DNA of 10,710 nt, taken from assembly GCA_027578815.1 (NCBI GenBank), contig JANBTH010000844.1, forward strand, positions 1-10,710, written 5' to 3'. The position numbers and the translations under genes are program-made. Under the pieces are notes generated by a model. The model did not search any database. It saw only the letters and a program-made list of their open reading frames with translations, and was not told where the DNA came from. Origin of the DNA: Coemansia sp. RSA 1804 (lineage: Eukaryota; Kickxellomycota; Kickxellomycetes; Kickxellales; Kickxellaceae). Positions 1 to 7,754 of this stretch are shown here, in pieces. Each line of letters starts with the position of its first letter. Position 1 is the stretch's first letter.

Positions 1-954
1 CAACAACAACAGAAGCTAGCCATGGATACGCCGCCATTGCTGCATACCGAAAGCAGCACAAGCAGTGTGGGAGCTGGAAAGACACCAAGTGTGTCTGTAG
101 CAAATCCCGCCCCGCCCAATGCGCCGGAAGCAAGCATTGGCGGTAATATCCACCACAACCACCATCACCACCCGCCTTCGACGCCGTCAGCCGAGGCTGC
201 CGCCCAAAATCAAGCGACGTCAGGTACGGGTGGGGGTCAACAAAGCCCACAGCAACAGTTTGGTAAAGCGTCTGTGGCTTCAGGGAATGTGCGGCCACCA
301 GCAGCAACACGCGCGATGTCGCAACAAGGAAAGCATCCGACTACAACAGCACCTTCTGCATCACGACCAGCTACTCCACGGGCAGCGCAGACTAATGCCG
401 CAACGCCGAACAGCGGACAGTCGGCGGGATCTCAGCAGCCGAGTCGCTCAGTGACACCAAATAGTGCGCAGCATGGTCGCCGTCCTCCCCAGTCCAACAT
501 GCAACATCAACAGCAAGGCACGTCGGTGGGGTCTGGCAGTGTGTCTGTGAAAGGAAGCAGCAGCGCAATGTCCTCGCCATCGACTCCTGCTTCACGCGCA
601 ACAACTCCGAGCACACAAGGATCAAAGAGCACGACAGCTGGCGCGGGTGGAGGAGGGGGGTTGCAGATAAGACCGCTTTTTTCTTCGGTCAGCACTACGA
701 CCAACCTGACGTCCGCTCCGATTAGCAGCGGCGGTTTGACGAGCGCCGGAACAGCAGCCACAAAGTCGTCAATGGATACTGGATCCGAATCCACACCGTC
801 GTCTGCGAGGAATGGCTCCGTGGTGGTGGTCGAGATATCGCCCAAAACATCATCCAAGTTCTCAGGAAATTTTGCTGCTGATTCTCAACAAGATGAAGGA
901 GGAGAAAGTGGAGCAGCTTCTGAAATAAAGTCACGCAAAAAGACCTCGTCTTGA
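1..954 (+). CDS. Unidentified Ser/Thr/Pro/Gln-rich disordered protein, 3' part
   Basis: The frame is open from base 1 (it starts with four Gln codons), so the gene probably begins left of the window. The first ATG is at 22 in a GCCATGG context and would give 310 aa, so it remains a possible true start. I do not recognise the protein. It has no globular domain, membrane segment or signal peptide. It is made of Ser, Thr, Ala, Pro, Gln and Gly, with a His run at residues 44-50 counted from that Met, short Gln runs, a Gly5 run near residue 211, and many TP/SP sites (for example RPATPR, RSVTPN, RATTPS). These could be proline-directed kinase targets. The C-terminus is acidic and then basic, ending KSRKKTSS. 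Such tails are common in fungal transcription regulators and signalling proteins, but nothing here fixes a function. Third codon positions are mixed, unlike the G/C-ending codons of the neighbours. The long open frame and a stop placed just before a convergent gene support it being coding. Confidence 0.6.
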   Translation, partial: QQQQKLAMDTPPLLHTESSTSSVGAGKTPSVSVANPAPPNAPEASIGGNIHHNHHHHPPSTPSAEAAAQNQATSGTGGGQQSPQQQFGKASVASGNVRPPAATRAMSQQGKHPTTTAPSASRPATPRAAQTNAATPNSGQSAGSQQPSRSVTPNSAQHGRRPPQSNMQHQQQGTSVGSGSVSVKGSSSAMSSPSTPASRATTPSTQGSKSTTAGAGGGGGLQIRPLFSSVSTTTNLTSAPISSGGLTSAGTAATKSSMDTGSESTPSSARNGSVVVVEISPKTSSKFSGNFAADSQQDEGGESGAASEIKSRKKTSS

Positions 955-998
955 TCAAGCAAAAAGATAGAGTGGTTCTGCTAGTGTTTGTTGGTCTT

Positions 999-1014
999 TC
1001 ATTCATTCATTCAT
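999..1014. repeat. (TCAT)4 microsatellite
   Basis: Four perfect TCAT units lie in the gap between the two convergent genes, followed by a T run. It is probably neutral 3' flanking sequence and may vary in length between strains. Confidence 0.7.
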
Positions 1015-1016
1015 TT

Positions 1017-1050
1017 TTTATTTCTGCGTTTTTCCGTGTATTTATTTATT
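1017..1050 (-). terminator. Probable poly(A) signals of SF3B1
   Basis: On the minus strand AATAAA occurs at 1045-1050, 1041-1046 and 1017-1022, which is 53-86 bases beyond the SF3B1 stop codon. The convergent gap is only about 148 bp (955-1102), so the two 3' UTRs probably overlap. On the plus strand the only AATAAA nearby lies inside the end of the upstream coding region (about 924-929). The cleavage sites themselves cannot be read from sequence. Confidence 0.5.
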
Positions 1051-1102
1051 TGTTCCTTTATGGACACTAGGTTTTGATGAGCAAACATCGCTCGGATCTG
1101 TG

Positions 1103-4100
1103 TTATATGATGAAATCAAGCTCATGTCTACGGTACGTGTTGTACTCATCGTCCTCAATCCTGGGATAGTATGCCACAAGAGCCGGCTGGGACGCAACAA
1201 ACGTCATGTTGTATATCCGCCAGTAGACCTCACGCACCTTCCTTGCAGGGTGGAACAGGCCCTGGAGAGTGTACAGCAGAATGACGCCAGGGCCAAGACA
1301 GACGCGGCAGGACTCGATTGCCTCGAGAACGGCGCATATGGAATGGGGGCTGGTCTCGAAGATGTTGGGCCACAGGTAGTTGAGCAGATGGAGCATGGGG
1401 TCCTCGTTATCCAGACCAGCAACGCCAAGCGCCATATGCTTGATGACAGACGCCGCCTGCTGGCGATGAACAAGATCGCGGTCAAGGAGAGCATCCTCAA
1501 GCAAGGGCGTGACGGCGTTGACGTAGTCCTTGCCCATGTCGCCAATATACTCAAACAGGAACGAGATGGACTTGAGCACGCCGTTCTGGACATTGAGCTC
1601 GGGCACGCGGTACTCGTTCATCAGAGCCGGCAGAACAGTGAAGGGGGCGCAGGTCTCGGCAACGATGGCAATGGCTACGGTGGTGCACACGCGGGTCTGG
1701 CGCTCCTGCACCTTGAGGTTGTTGAGAAGCGTGGCCAGCACGTCCTGCGGGCCAATTGCCTTGGCAATGTACCCAAATGTGTTCACAGCAGCACGCCGGA
1801 TCGCCTTCTTGTGCGCGCGGAGAAGATCAATCAGACTGAAGCAGTTCCGCATCCACTCGCGAGCGCTCACATACTCGGCTCCGCGGTCGGCAATCCGGCC
1901 CACCAGGTCAATGCAGTTCTCTTGCACCTTCTCGTGCCTGTTCTTGAGGATCGGGGTGAGTCGCGGGAGAAGGTCTCCGATGGGCGGCTGCATGTCGGCC
2001 ATGCCGATGACGTTGACGATCGACTTCAGACCGCCGAGGATCGAGCCCAGAACCTCGGGATACTCCTCGCCCAGATACTCGTATAGCATGATGCTGATGC
2101 GGCTCATGAGCTCGTCCTCGCCGCACGCCTTCATGACGGGTGCGATGCGAGCAACTAGATCGGCGGCCTGTTGGCGGATCTGCGGATTCTGGTTGTTCAG
2201 GCGCCAGAGAAGAGCCGATGTGATTTGCTGGAGATACGGCTTGGCGCGGATCCCCAGGCCATTAACCACCACGCCAAAGCCATCGAGCATCACCTTGCCT
2301 TCGCCAGCTTGCTCCTGGAACGCGTAAAGAACGCCGTCCATCAGCAGCTCTTCCAGTCTCCCAACAATGTCCAGGGCGCCAAGGTTGGTGATTATCCTGC
2401 TGATCGCCTCCATCACCATGCTCCTGTACGGCGCGGACTCGTCCTTCAGATGTAGAACTGTGCGGTTGATGATCTCGGCTCCGCCGACCTTGTTTGCCAG
2501 CTCTACAGTTGTTTCGATCACTTGGTAGTACTGGCGCCGCTCGAGCGCCATGCGTCTGACCCAGAAGTTGCGGAAGTACTCGGGGAGCACGTCTTCCTCA
2601 ATGTACTTTGCTGGGACACCAGGGGTCGACACGCACTGCTTGACGACCTTCAAAACAATGTTCTTCATGTACTCGTCGGGAGACTGGAACTCGCGTATAA
2701 GAATGACCATCACCTCGCGCGTGTAGTGGTTTGCATACTCGACGTCCATCAGCGGAATGATAAACCCGATTGCCTTGAGGAAGGCCGCAAGCCCCTTGCC
2801 ACGGTGCTTGCGGATGCCTAGCCACAGTGGTTTGAGGATCGAATCAAAGGACTCGATTCCATACGGCGCCGCAGCCTCTGCAAGCGCAGAAAGTGCCAGC
2901 GCCGTGGTTGTCCGCACCGCCTGATGCTCGTCCTCCAGCCCATGACCCACGCACTCGACCAGGCTGTTCAGGTGCGGGAGGATGCCAGAGCGCACAAGGA
3001 TCGCGATCTGTCTGACCACGCGTATGCCTGTCTGCCGGGCCTGCCACGACTTTTTGCTCTTGCACACGGCCTTCAAGAAAGGAAGAAGCGCCGGAATCCC
3101 CAGCGCCGAAGCAACAACAGATAGCGCACGGGAGGTGGTGTTGCGCACGTACTCGTCAACGTGGTCGATATCGGGACGCATTGTGGCAATCATTGCAGGC
3201 AGCCCAGCGGCCTTGCTGAGGTTGCTGATGATCTCGCAACCCTCGGCACGCGCGTACCTGTCCTCGTCAATCAGCATCGGCTCAATGACAACCAGTATCT
3301 TGTGCACGAATGGCCGCACCAGATCGCCCAGACGGAGCATCACGCGGTCTATGACCTTGACTAGAAGATGGCGCTCCTGCTCCTCCAGCGACGGCGACAT
3401 CAGGAGAGGCAGCACCTGGTTGAATATCGACGCAGCTCCAAGGTCGCGCGCCTTCTCTGCAATCTGGCGCATCGCCGCCTTGCGCATCGGCGGAGCGCCG
3501 TTCTTGATCTTGAGCAGCAGACGCAGGACATGGCGCTCGCGCTTCTCGTCGGCATCCAGGTCGTCCTCGGTCTGTCCATCAAGAAGCTTTCCAAAAAACT
3601 GCATATCGTCCTGCTTGAAGAAGGGCAATGCGCCGACCCCGGGTATCTCGCTCGGAAGCGCAATCTCGGGGTGTTTTGTCTCCTCGCCAAAGTGGAATCC
3701 ATCGGCGCCATGAAGCGGCGCTGGCGTTGCCATTAGCTTGCGCGAGGGCGTGCGGATCGGCATGTATGATGCTGGCGGTTCTAGAATAACGTAGCCTTCT
3801 TCTGGCAGCAGGGCATCGAGCTCGTCGTCCGTCTGGTAGGCGTTCCGAACATCCATCACGCTTGCGCGCTGGTGCTCCTGCTCCTTGGCGGCCAGTGACG
3901 ATCCGGCCAAGGCAATCTGGGTGGCAGAGGGGGTTTCAAATCCGTAGGCGCCAGCAGGTGTTTCCCCAACATCAGCGGCTGAGCCAGATCCGCCGACCAT
4001 CATGGGTGTCTCGTCCCAACGCGATCGTGTACGTCTTGGCGTTGCGTCAACATCTGCCGCTGACATGCCGCCAGGGGCAATCTTGGGCGTCTCGTCCCAG

Positions 4101-4873
4101 CGGTTGCGTCTCGGGGTCTGTGCTACCGCGGTTGCATGGATGCCAACCGGCGTCTGGTCCCAGCGATTGCGTCTCGGAGTTGCCGAGACAGCCGAGGACG
4201 ACGGATGTGCAGGCGTTTCCACATCCCACATCCGCCTTGGCCGCGCAGGCGTAGCCGCAGGCTTGTCAGATGGCGGTTGCTGCTGCTGCTGCTGCTGCTG
4301 CTTCTCCTGCTCTGCCTTTTTAATCTTTGATATAAGCTCTGCCTTCTCGTTCTCAAGCTGGACCCTACGCATTGTCTGCGAATACCCCGTGCCTTGCTCG
4401 GCAGAGGCAGATTTAGAGGCAGAGGCACTGAATGCATCGGCGCGCTCCGGAGAAAGCTGGCGGTCGTGACGGCGTCTATGGTACTCGCTTTCTCTCTCGG
4501 CAATCACCCTATTAGTTCCACGAAGCCGCTGGATCTCCTTGAGCGGATCCTCGCTGTTCTCCTCGGCGGCCTCCTGCAGCTCGTCAAGGATCTCGCGAGG
4601 AGCTGTTATTCCGAACCTCGATCTCTGCGACACCTCCGTCTCGTCGTATGCTTGGTGCTGACGGTCGTCATCCAAGCCAATGGAGGTGTCGTACCCCGCG
4701 TACTTGTCGCCGGAGCCGTAGATGTCCGTGTCGTATTTAATGTCGTCGACAAAGCCGCGTGGCTGGGCGGTTCTGTCCTGGTGCTTCGGGTCTGCTGTCT
4801 TGGCTGCCTGGTCTTCCATCAATCTGCGTTTACTCCGCTCAGCCTCTAGCTGTTTCTTTAAATCAGAGTCCAT
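1103..4873 (-). CDS. SF3B1: Splicing factor 3B subunit 1 (U2 snRNP)
   Basis: SF3B1 (yeast Hsh155, fission yeast Prp10) is the HEAT-repeat scaffold of U2 snRNP that clamps the branch-site helix in the nucleus. The protein is 1256 aa from an uninterrupted frame. The N-terminus keeps the family's DIYG...AGY.TSI pattern (residues 50-65). Four RWDxTP-type U2AF-ligand motifs have Trp at 216, 238, 259 and 286. The SF3B6/p14-binding segment (PPASYMPIRTP...) is at 366-387. The HEAT superhelix runs from about 440 to the C-terminus. From there to the end it aligns with recalled human SF3B1 at a constant offset of 48, with no net indel. Drug-site residues K1071, R1074 and V1078 are present as K1023, R1026 and V1030. 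Hotspot equivalents H662, K666 and K700 are Q614, R618 and A652. A run of eight Gln (192-199) sits in a predicted N-terminal coiled coil. The start has a purine at -3, and no upstream in-frame extension looks coding. Confidence 0.97.
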   Translation of the reverse strand: MDSDLKKQLEAERSKRRLMEDQAAKTADPKHQDRTAQPRGFVDDIKYDTDIYGSGDKYAGYDTSIGLDDDRQHQAYDETEVSQRSRFGITAPREILDELQEAAEENSEDPLKEIQRLRGTNRVIAERESEYHRRRHDRQLSPERADAFSASASKSASAEQGTGYSQTMRRVQLENEKAELISKIKKAEQEKQQQQQQQQPPSDKPAATPARPRRMWDVETPAHPSSSAVSATPRRNRWDQTPVGIHATAVAQTPRRNRWDETPKIAPGGMSAADVDATPRRTRSRWDETPMMVGGSGSAADVGETPAGAYGFETPSATQIALAGSSLAAKEQEHQRASVMDVRNAYQTDDELDALLPEEGYVILEPPASYMPIRTPSRKLMATPAPLHGADGFHFGEETKHPEIALPSEIPGVGALPFFKQDDMQFFGKLLDGQTEDDLDADEKRERHVLRLLLKIKNGAPPMRKAAMRQIAEKARDLGAASIFNQVLPLLMSPSLEEQERHLLVKVIDRVMLRLGDLVRPFVHKILVVIEPMLIDEDRYARAEGCEIISNLSKAAGLPAMIATMRPDIDHVDEYVRNTTSRALSVVASALGIPALLPFLKAVCKSKKSWQARQTGIRVVRQIAILVRSGILPHLNSLVECVGHGLEDEHQAVRTTTALALSALAEAAAPYGIESFDSILKPLWLGIRKHRGKGLAAFLKAIGFIIPLMDVEYANHYTREVMVILIREFQSPDEYMKNIVLKVVKQCVSTPGVPAKYIEEDVLPEYFRNFWVRRMALERRQYYQVIETTVELANKVGGAEIINRTVLHLKDESAPYRSMVMEAISRIITNLGALDIVGRLEELLMDGVLYAFQEQAGEGKVMLDGFGVVVNGLGIRAKPYLQQITSALLWRLNNQNPQIRQQAADLVARIAPVMKACGEDELMSRISIMLYEYLGEEYPEVLGSILGGLKSIVNVIGMADMQPPIGDLLPRLTPILKNRHEKVQENCIDLVGRIADRGAEYVSAREWMRNCFSLIDLLRAHKKAIRRAAVNTFGYIAKAIGPQDVLATLLNNLKVQERQTRVCTTVAIAIVAETCAPFTVLPALMNEYRVPELNVQNGVLKSISFLFEYIGDMGKDYVNAVTPLLEDALLDRDLVHRQQAASVIKHMALGVAGLDNEDPMLHLLNYLWPNIFETSPHSICAVLEAIESCRVCLGPGVILLYTLQGLFHPARKVREVYWRIYNMTFVASQPALVAYYPRIEDDEYNTYRRHELDFII
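4277..4300 (-). repeat. CAG-rich poly-Gln tract in SF3B1
   Basis: On the minus strand seven consecutive CAG codons and one CAA encode Gln 192-199, directly after a Lys/Glu-rich helical segment and before the U2AF-ligand motif region. The near-pure CAG run is the kind that expands and contracts by slippage. Human SF3B1 has no such run in this part as I recall it. Confidence 0.85.
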
Positions 4874-5344
4874 TTCTTGGTTCTTCTTTTCTTTCCTTTT
4901 GGAAGAGAATATGTGGGTATATAAATGAGGATGTATGCGTATGTGAGGTGGGTCTCTCCGTTGGTCGCTCTTTTTAAGTTAAATTAAGGACTGTTTGTTT
5001 CTACACATTCAGCAAGCGCGCAGAGAAAAGCCAAAGCATAATGCAATACAGAAAAAAAAACAAAGTGGCGAAGAAAGTAAGAGAGAACGACTCTAAGCAT
5101 GCTGCTAATACGCTGTTTTTTATTACACAACTTCATCACAGGCAATTTCACTTTGTTGATTTCCGATCAGGGGGTGTGGATCTAATCAGATAGGAAATAA
5201 AGTAAAAACATTTTGTCACTGACAAAAAAAAGGATCAAATGCTTGAAGAAATAGAAAAAAGACCTAGTCAAGGTTCCGTTTGCGCTTTTCGACTATTATT
5301 TAAATTCTCTACTCGCACACAAAATACACAAGATACTGGCGAGG
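4874..5344. promoter_or_regulatory. Divergent promoter region, SF3B1 / NLE1
   Basis: These 471 bp separate two divergently transcribed starts and contain no convincing gene. TATA-like A/T elements lie near both ends: TATATAAA at 4918-4925 (about 45 bases upstream of the SF3B1 ATG when read on the minus strand) and TATTTAAAT at 5297-5305 (about 40 bases upstream of the NLE1 ATG). Poly(A) runs at 5050-5059 and 5224-5231 may exclude nucleosomes. An ATG at 5239 opens a frame that overlaps the NLE1 start out of frame. If it were in the mRNA it would inhibit translation, so the NLE1 transcript probably starts after it. Assignment of the elements is inference. Confidence 0.5.
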
Positions 5345-6784
5345 ATGTCGCGGAAGGAGCCAGCAGCAACGGACGGGGGAGAGGCACAGATCGTGCTGGC
5401 GCAGTTCCAGTCGGCGGACGGGGACAAGACGGGGCCGCCACTAAGTCTGGCGGCAGACATCACAGCGGAGCAGCTGAGCATACTGATCAACAAGTTTCTA
5501 GAGAATGAGGAGACGCACCCGTACTCGTTCTACGTGGGCGAGAAGGAGGTGGCGCGAAGCATCCAGACGGACATCCTTGAAGGCGACGGTCGATCGGCGG
5601 AGGAGACGCTTGTCATCGAGTACCGGCCGCAGGCGTTCTTCAAGGTGCGCGCGGTTACGCGGTGCTCGTCGAGTCTGACGGGCCACACGGAGGCGGTACT
5701 CTCGGTGAGCTTCAGCCCCGACGGCACGCAGCTGGCCAGCGGGTCCGGAGACACAACGGTGCGGATCTGGGATCTGGATACCGAGACGCCCAGATTCACG
5801 TGCTCGGGCCACAGAAACTGGGTCCTCTCGATTGCGTGGTCGCCCGACGGCAAGGTCCTGGCGTCGGGCAGCATGGACAACACCGTGCGGCTGTGGGACC
5901 CGCAGACCGGCAAGCCCATCGGCGGCGCGCTGGCCGGCCACCGCAAGTGGATCACCGCGCTGGCGTGGGAGCCCGCACACATCAGCACCAGCGTTAGCCG
6001 TCTGGCCAGCTCGTCCAAGGACGGCACTGTGCGCGTGTGGGACGTCGTGCGCGGCCGCTGCCTGTTCACGCTGGCCGGCCACACCGCCGCGGTCACGTGC
6101 GTCAAGTGGGGCGGCGACGGACGCATCTACACGGGGTCGCAGGACAAGTCCATCAAGATCTGGAACACCGACGGCTCCCTGCACAGGACGCTGACGGGTC
6201 ACGCGCACTGGGTCAACACGCTTGCCTTCAGCACAGACCATGTGCTGCGCACGGGCGCCTACGACCATACGGGCAAGGAGCCGGCCGACCGCGACGAGGC
6301 GCAGAAGATGGCGCTCAAGCGGTACAACGAGAGCAAGGGAAAGGGGCCCGAGCGCCTGGTGTCGGGGTCCGACGACTTTACGATGTTCCTGTGGGACCCG
6401 CTCAACAGCACCAAGCCCATTGCGCGTCTGACGGGCCACCAGAAGGTCGTCAACCACGTCAGCTACTCGCCCGACGGCAGACTCATTGCCAGCGCCTCCT
6501 TCGACAACAGCGTGAAGCTGTGGGACGGTCTGACCGGCAAGTTCATTGCGTCGCTGCGCGGCCATGTGGCGGCGGTGTACCAGGTGTGCTGGTCGGCCGA
6601 TAGCCGCATGCTTCTGAGCGCCAGCAAGGACAGCACGCTGAAGATCTGGGATCTGCGCACGAAGAAGATGAAGCTTGAGCTGCCCGGCCACGCTGACGAG
6701 GTCTTCACCGTCGACTGGTCGCCTGGCGGTGACCGCGTTGTCAGCGGCGGCAAGGATTGCGTGCTGAAGATCTGGAAGCACTGA
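5345..6784 (+). CDS. NLE1: Notchless / Rsa4 WD40 ribosome assembly factor
   Basis: NLE1 (yeast Rsa4) is a nucleolar and nuclear pre-60S factor. Its N-terminal ubiquitin-like domain is gripped by the MIDAS domain of the AAA+ ATPase Rea1/Midasin, which pulls on the particle during 5S RNP rotation and release. The 479-aa protein fits the family (human about 485). Residues about 14-100 form the NLE/UBL domain, ending in RPQAFFKVRAVTRCSSSLTGH, typical of NLE1. Eight WD40 blades follow, with GH dipeptides at 113, 155, 198, 245, 285, 364, 406 and 448 and WD or W at the blade ends. Blade 5 carries the family's helical insertion (about 309-336), followed by ERLVSGSDDFTMFLWDP. The C-terminus, KIWKH, is complete. 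A Glu in the 86-87 loop is a plausible MIDAS ligand (inference). The start has A at -3. No intron is present. Codons end almost always in G or C, which suggests good expression. Confidence 0.97.
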   Translation: MSRKEPAATDGGEAQIVLAQFQSADGDKTGPPLSLAADITAEQLSILINKFLENEETHPYSFYVGEKEVARSIQTDILEGDGRSAEETLVIEYRPQAFFKVRAVTRCSSSLTGHTEAVLSVSFSPDGTQLASGSGDTTVRIWDLDTETPRFTCSGHRNWVLSIAWSPDGKVLASGSMDNTVRLWDPQTGKPIGGALAGHRKWITALAWEPAHISTSVSRLASSSKDGTVRVWDVVRGRCLFTLAGHTAAVTCVKWGGDGRIYTGSQDKSIKIWNTDGSLHRTLTGHAHWVNTLAFSTDHVLRTGAYDHTGKEPADRDEAQKMALKRYNESKGKGPERLVSGSDDFTMFLWDPLNSTKPIARLTGHQKVVNHVSYSPDGRLIASASFDNSVKLWDGLTGKFIASLRGHVAAVYQVCWSADSRMLLSASKDSTLKIWDLRTKKMKLELPGHADEVFTVDWSPGGDRVVSGGKDCVLKIWKH

Positions 6785-7009
6785 TCCGATGCGTCTCCAG
6801 CCAAGCGATCCAGCTGCTTTTGCTTTGTTATGTAGTGTTTTGCTTTGTTCTATTTCCACGTTCTACTCCATCAAGCACATCTTTCTTGTCATGGCAGAAG
6901 GACAACTGCACAATGCATGCCAAGTAATGCTTCAAGGAACTACCCACCAGAATGACTGGGACCATCTTGTATTTTATTATTATCTTATTTATTATGGAGG
7001 CAGCTGTGT
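6785..7009. other. Convergent intergenic region NLE1 / PFDN5 with minus-strand poly(A) signals
   Basis: This 225-bp A/T-rich gap lies between two converging stops. On the minus strand AATAAA is present at 6988-6993 and 6973-6978, 17-37 bases beyond the PFDN5 stop, and probably directs its polyadenylation. I see no plus-strand AATAAA for NLE1, which presumably uses a degenerate signal. No gene or stable structure is evident. Confidence 0.55.
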
Positions 7010-7528
7010 TTACGCAGCAGAGGTTGCGGCCGGTGCCCCCGAGCCGCCTTCTTGTTGCTGTTGCTGCTGTTGCTGTTGTCTCTGCTGCTGCGTCAGCTTG
7101 AATTGCATGATCTCGAGCAGTCCGCGGTAGCTGGCCTGCTTCTGCTCGACCGTCTCCTGGATCTTCTTTGCGTTCTCCTGGACGTAGTCGATCTTGCCGT
7201 CGTAGTAGCCGCCCGCATCCTTGGTCGATTTCTCCACATAGTACCCGGTGCCCACATCGACCACAACGCTTTCGATGTTGCTGAGCTTTCCCGGAACGTA
7301 CAGCGAGTTCGACAAAGGAATAAGCACTGTCTTGTCCTGATTTTCGGGTCTCAGCATGCCGATGCACGCCTTGCACTCGCGGAACGCGCCCTGCGCCTGC
7401 TTCATCTGCGTAAACGCCGTGGTCAGCTCGTCCATCTCGCTTTCTAGCTGCGTCTTTATCTTCTGCAGCTGCTGGAGCGACATGTCCTCCAGGTTGATCG
7501 TCTGCTGGGCCTTACTGCTGCCTGACAT
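7010..7528 (-). CDS. PFDN5: Prefoldin subunit 5 (Gim5), alpha-type
   Basis: This is an alpha-class subunit of the cytosolic prefoldin hexamer, which holds nascent actin and tubulin and passes them to the chaperonin CCT/TRiC. The 172-aa protein has an N-terminal helix (about 14-60), then the diagnostic central beta region with LIPLSNSLYVPGKL (69-82) and VVVDVGTGYYVEK (88-100), and a second coiled-coil helix (about 103-148). These motifs closely match human PFDN5 (MM-1, 154 aa). The extra length is a C-terminal tail: QQQ-R followed by nine Gln (151-159) and a Gly/Ala/Ser end. The tail extends the tentacle tip away from the beta-barrel body, the side where clients bind. The start has A at -3, and the Met precedes the conserved INL motif by ten residues, as expected. 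The gene is intronless, convergent with NLE1 and divergent from the 14-3-3 gene. Confidence 0.96.
   Translation of the reverse strand: MSGSSKAQQTINLEDMSLQQLQKIKTQLESEMDELTTAFTQMKQAQGAFRECKACIGMLRPENQDKTVLIPLSNSLYVPGKLSNIESVVVDVGTGYYVEKSTKDAGGYYDGKIDYVQENAKKIQETVEQKQASYRGLLEIMQFKLTQQQRQQQQQQQQQEGGSGAPAATSAA
7052..7078 (-). repeat. Poly-Gln tract in PFDN5 tail
   Basis: Nine Gln codons mix CAA and CAG (minus strand), preceded by three more Gln and an Arg. The mixed codons suggest the run is kept at protein level or is older than the nearly pure CAG tract in SF3B1. Confidence 0.85.
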
Positions 7529-7722
7529 GGTGGTGTGTGCTGTGGTGCTGAATAGTGAACGCGGGATGCCGAGGGTGTGTGTGTTTGTTGGATAGCCTGC
7601 GGAAACGCTTTTTTTTTATCGCAGGTCGCAACATCACGGGTGACTACTGTGTGTTGCGAAAAGAGAGTGCAATATATGGCTCAGATCACAACACGCCGAG
7701 CGCAAACTCGCCACAGAATCAG

Positions 7723-7754
7723 TCAATTGATCAATTGATCAATCAACCAATCAA
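7723..7754. repeat. 8-bp tandem repeat array with CCAAT box
   Basis: Four abutting octamers: TCAATTGA at 7723 and again at 7731 (each a perfect palindrome), TCAATCAA at 7739 and CCAATCAA at 7747. The last contains CCAAT (7747-7751), the core bound by fungal HAP/CBC complexes. The array lies about 195-226 bases upstream of the PFDN5 start. Repeat and palindromes are read directly. The regulatory role is inferred. Confidence 0.75.

Noticed and set aside
1100..2086. A 328-codon plus-strand open frame opposite the SF3B1 3' end
   Set aside because: It is the antisense shadow of a strongly conserved coding region with no recognisable protein features of its own.
3862..4469. Plus-strand open frames opposite the SF3B1 N-terminal region, including a poly-Cys or poly-Leu run
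   Set aside because: They are out-of-frame and antisense readings of the CAG repeat and RWDETP motif region, not independent genes.
5239..5508. A small gene or uORF starting upstream of NLE1
   Set aside because: It overlaps the NLE1 start in another frame, has no recognisable product, and probably starts upstream of the transcription start.
5498..6859. A 453-codon open frame on the minus strand opposite NLE1
   Set aside because: It is the mirror of a gene whose codons nearly all end in G or C, which removes stops from one antisense frame. The translation is Arg/Ala/Val-rich and resembles no family.
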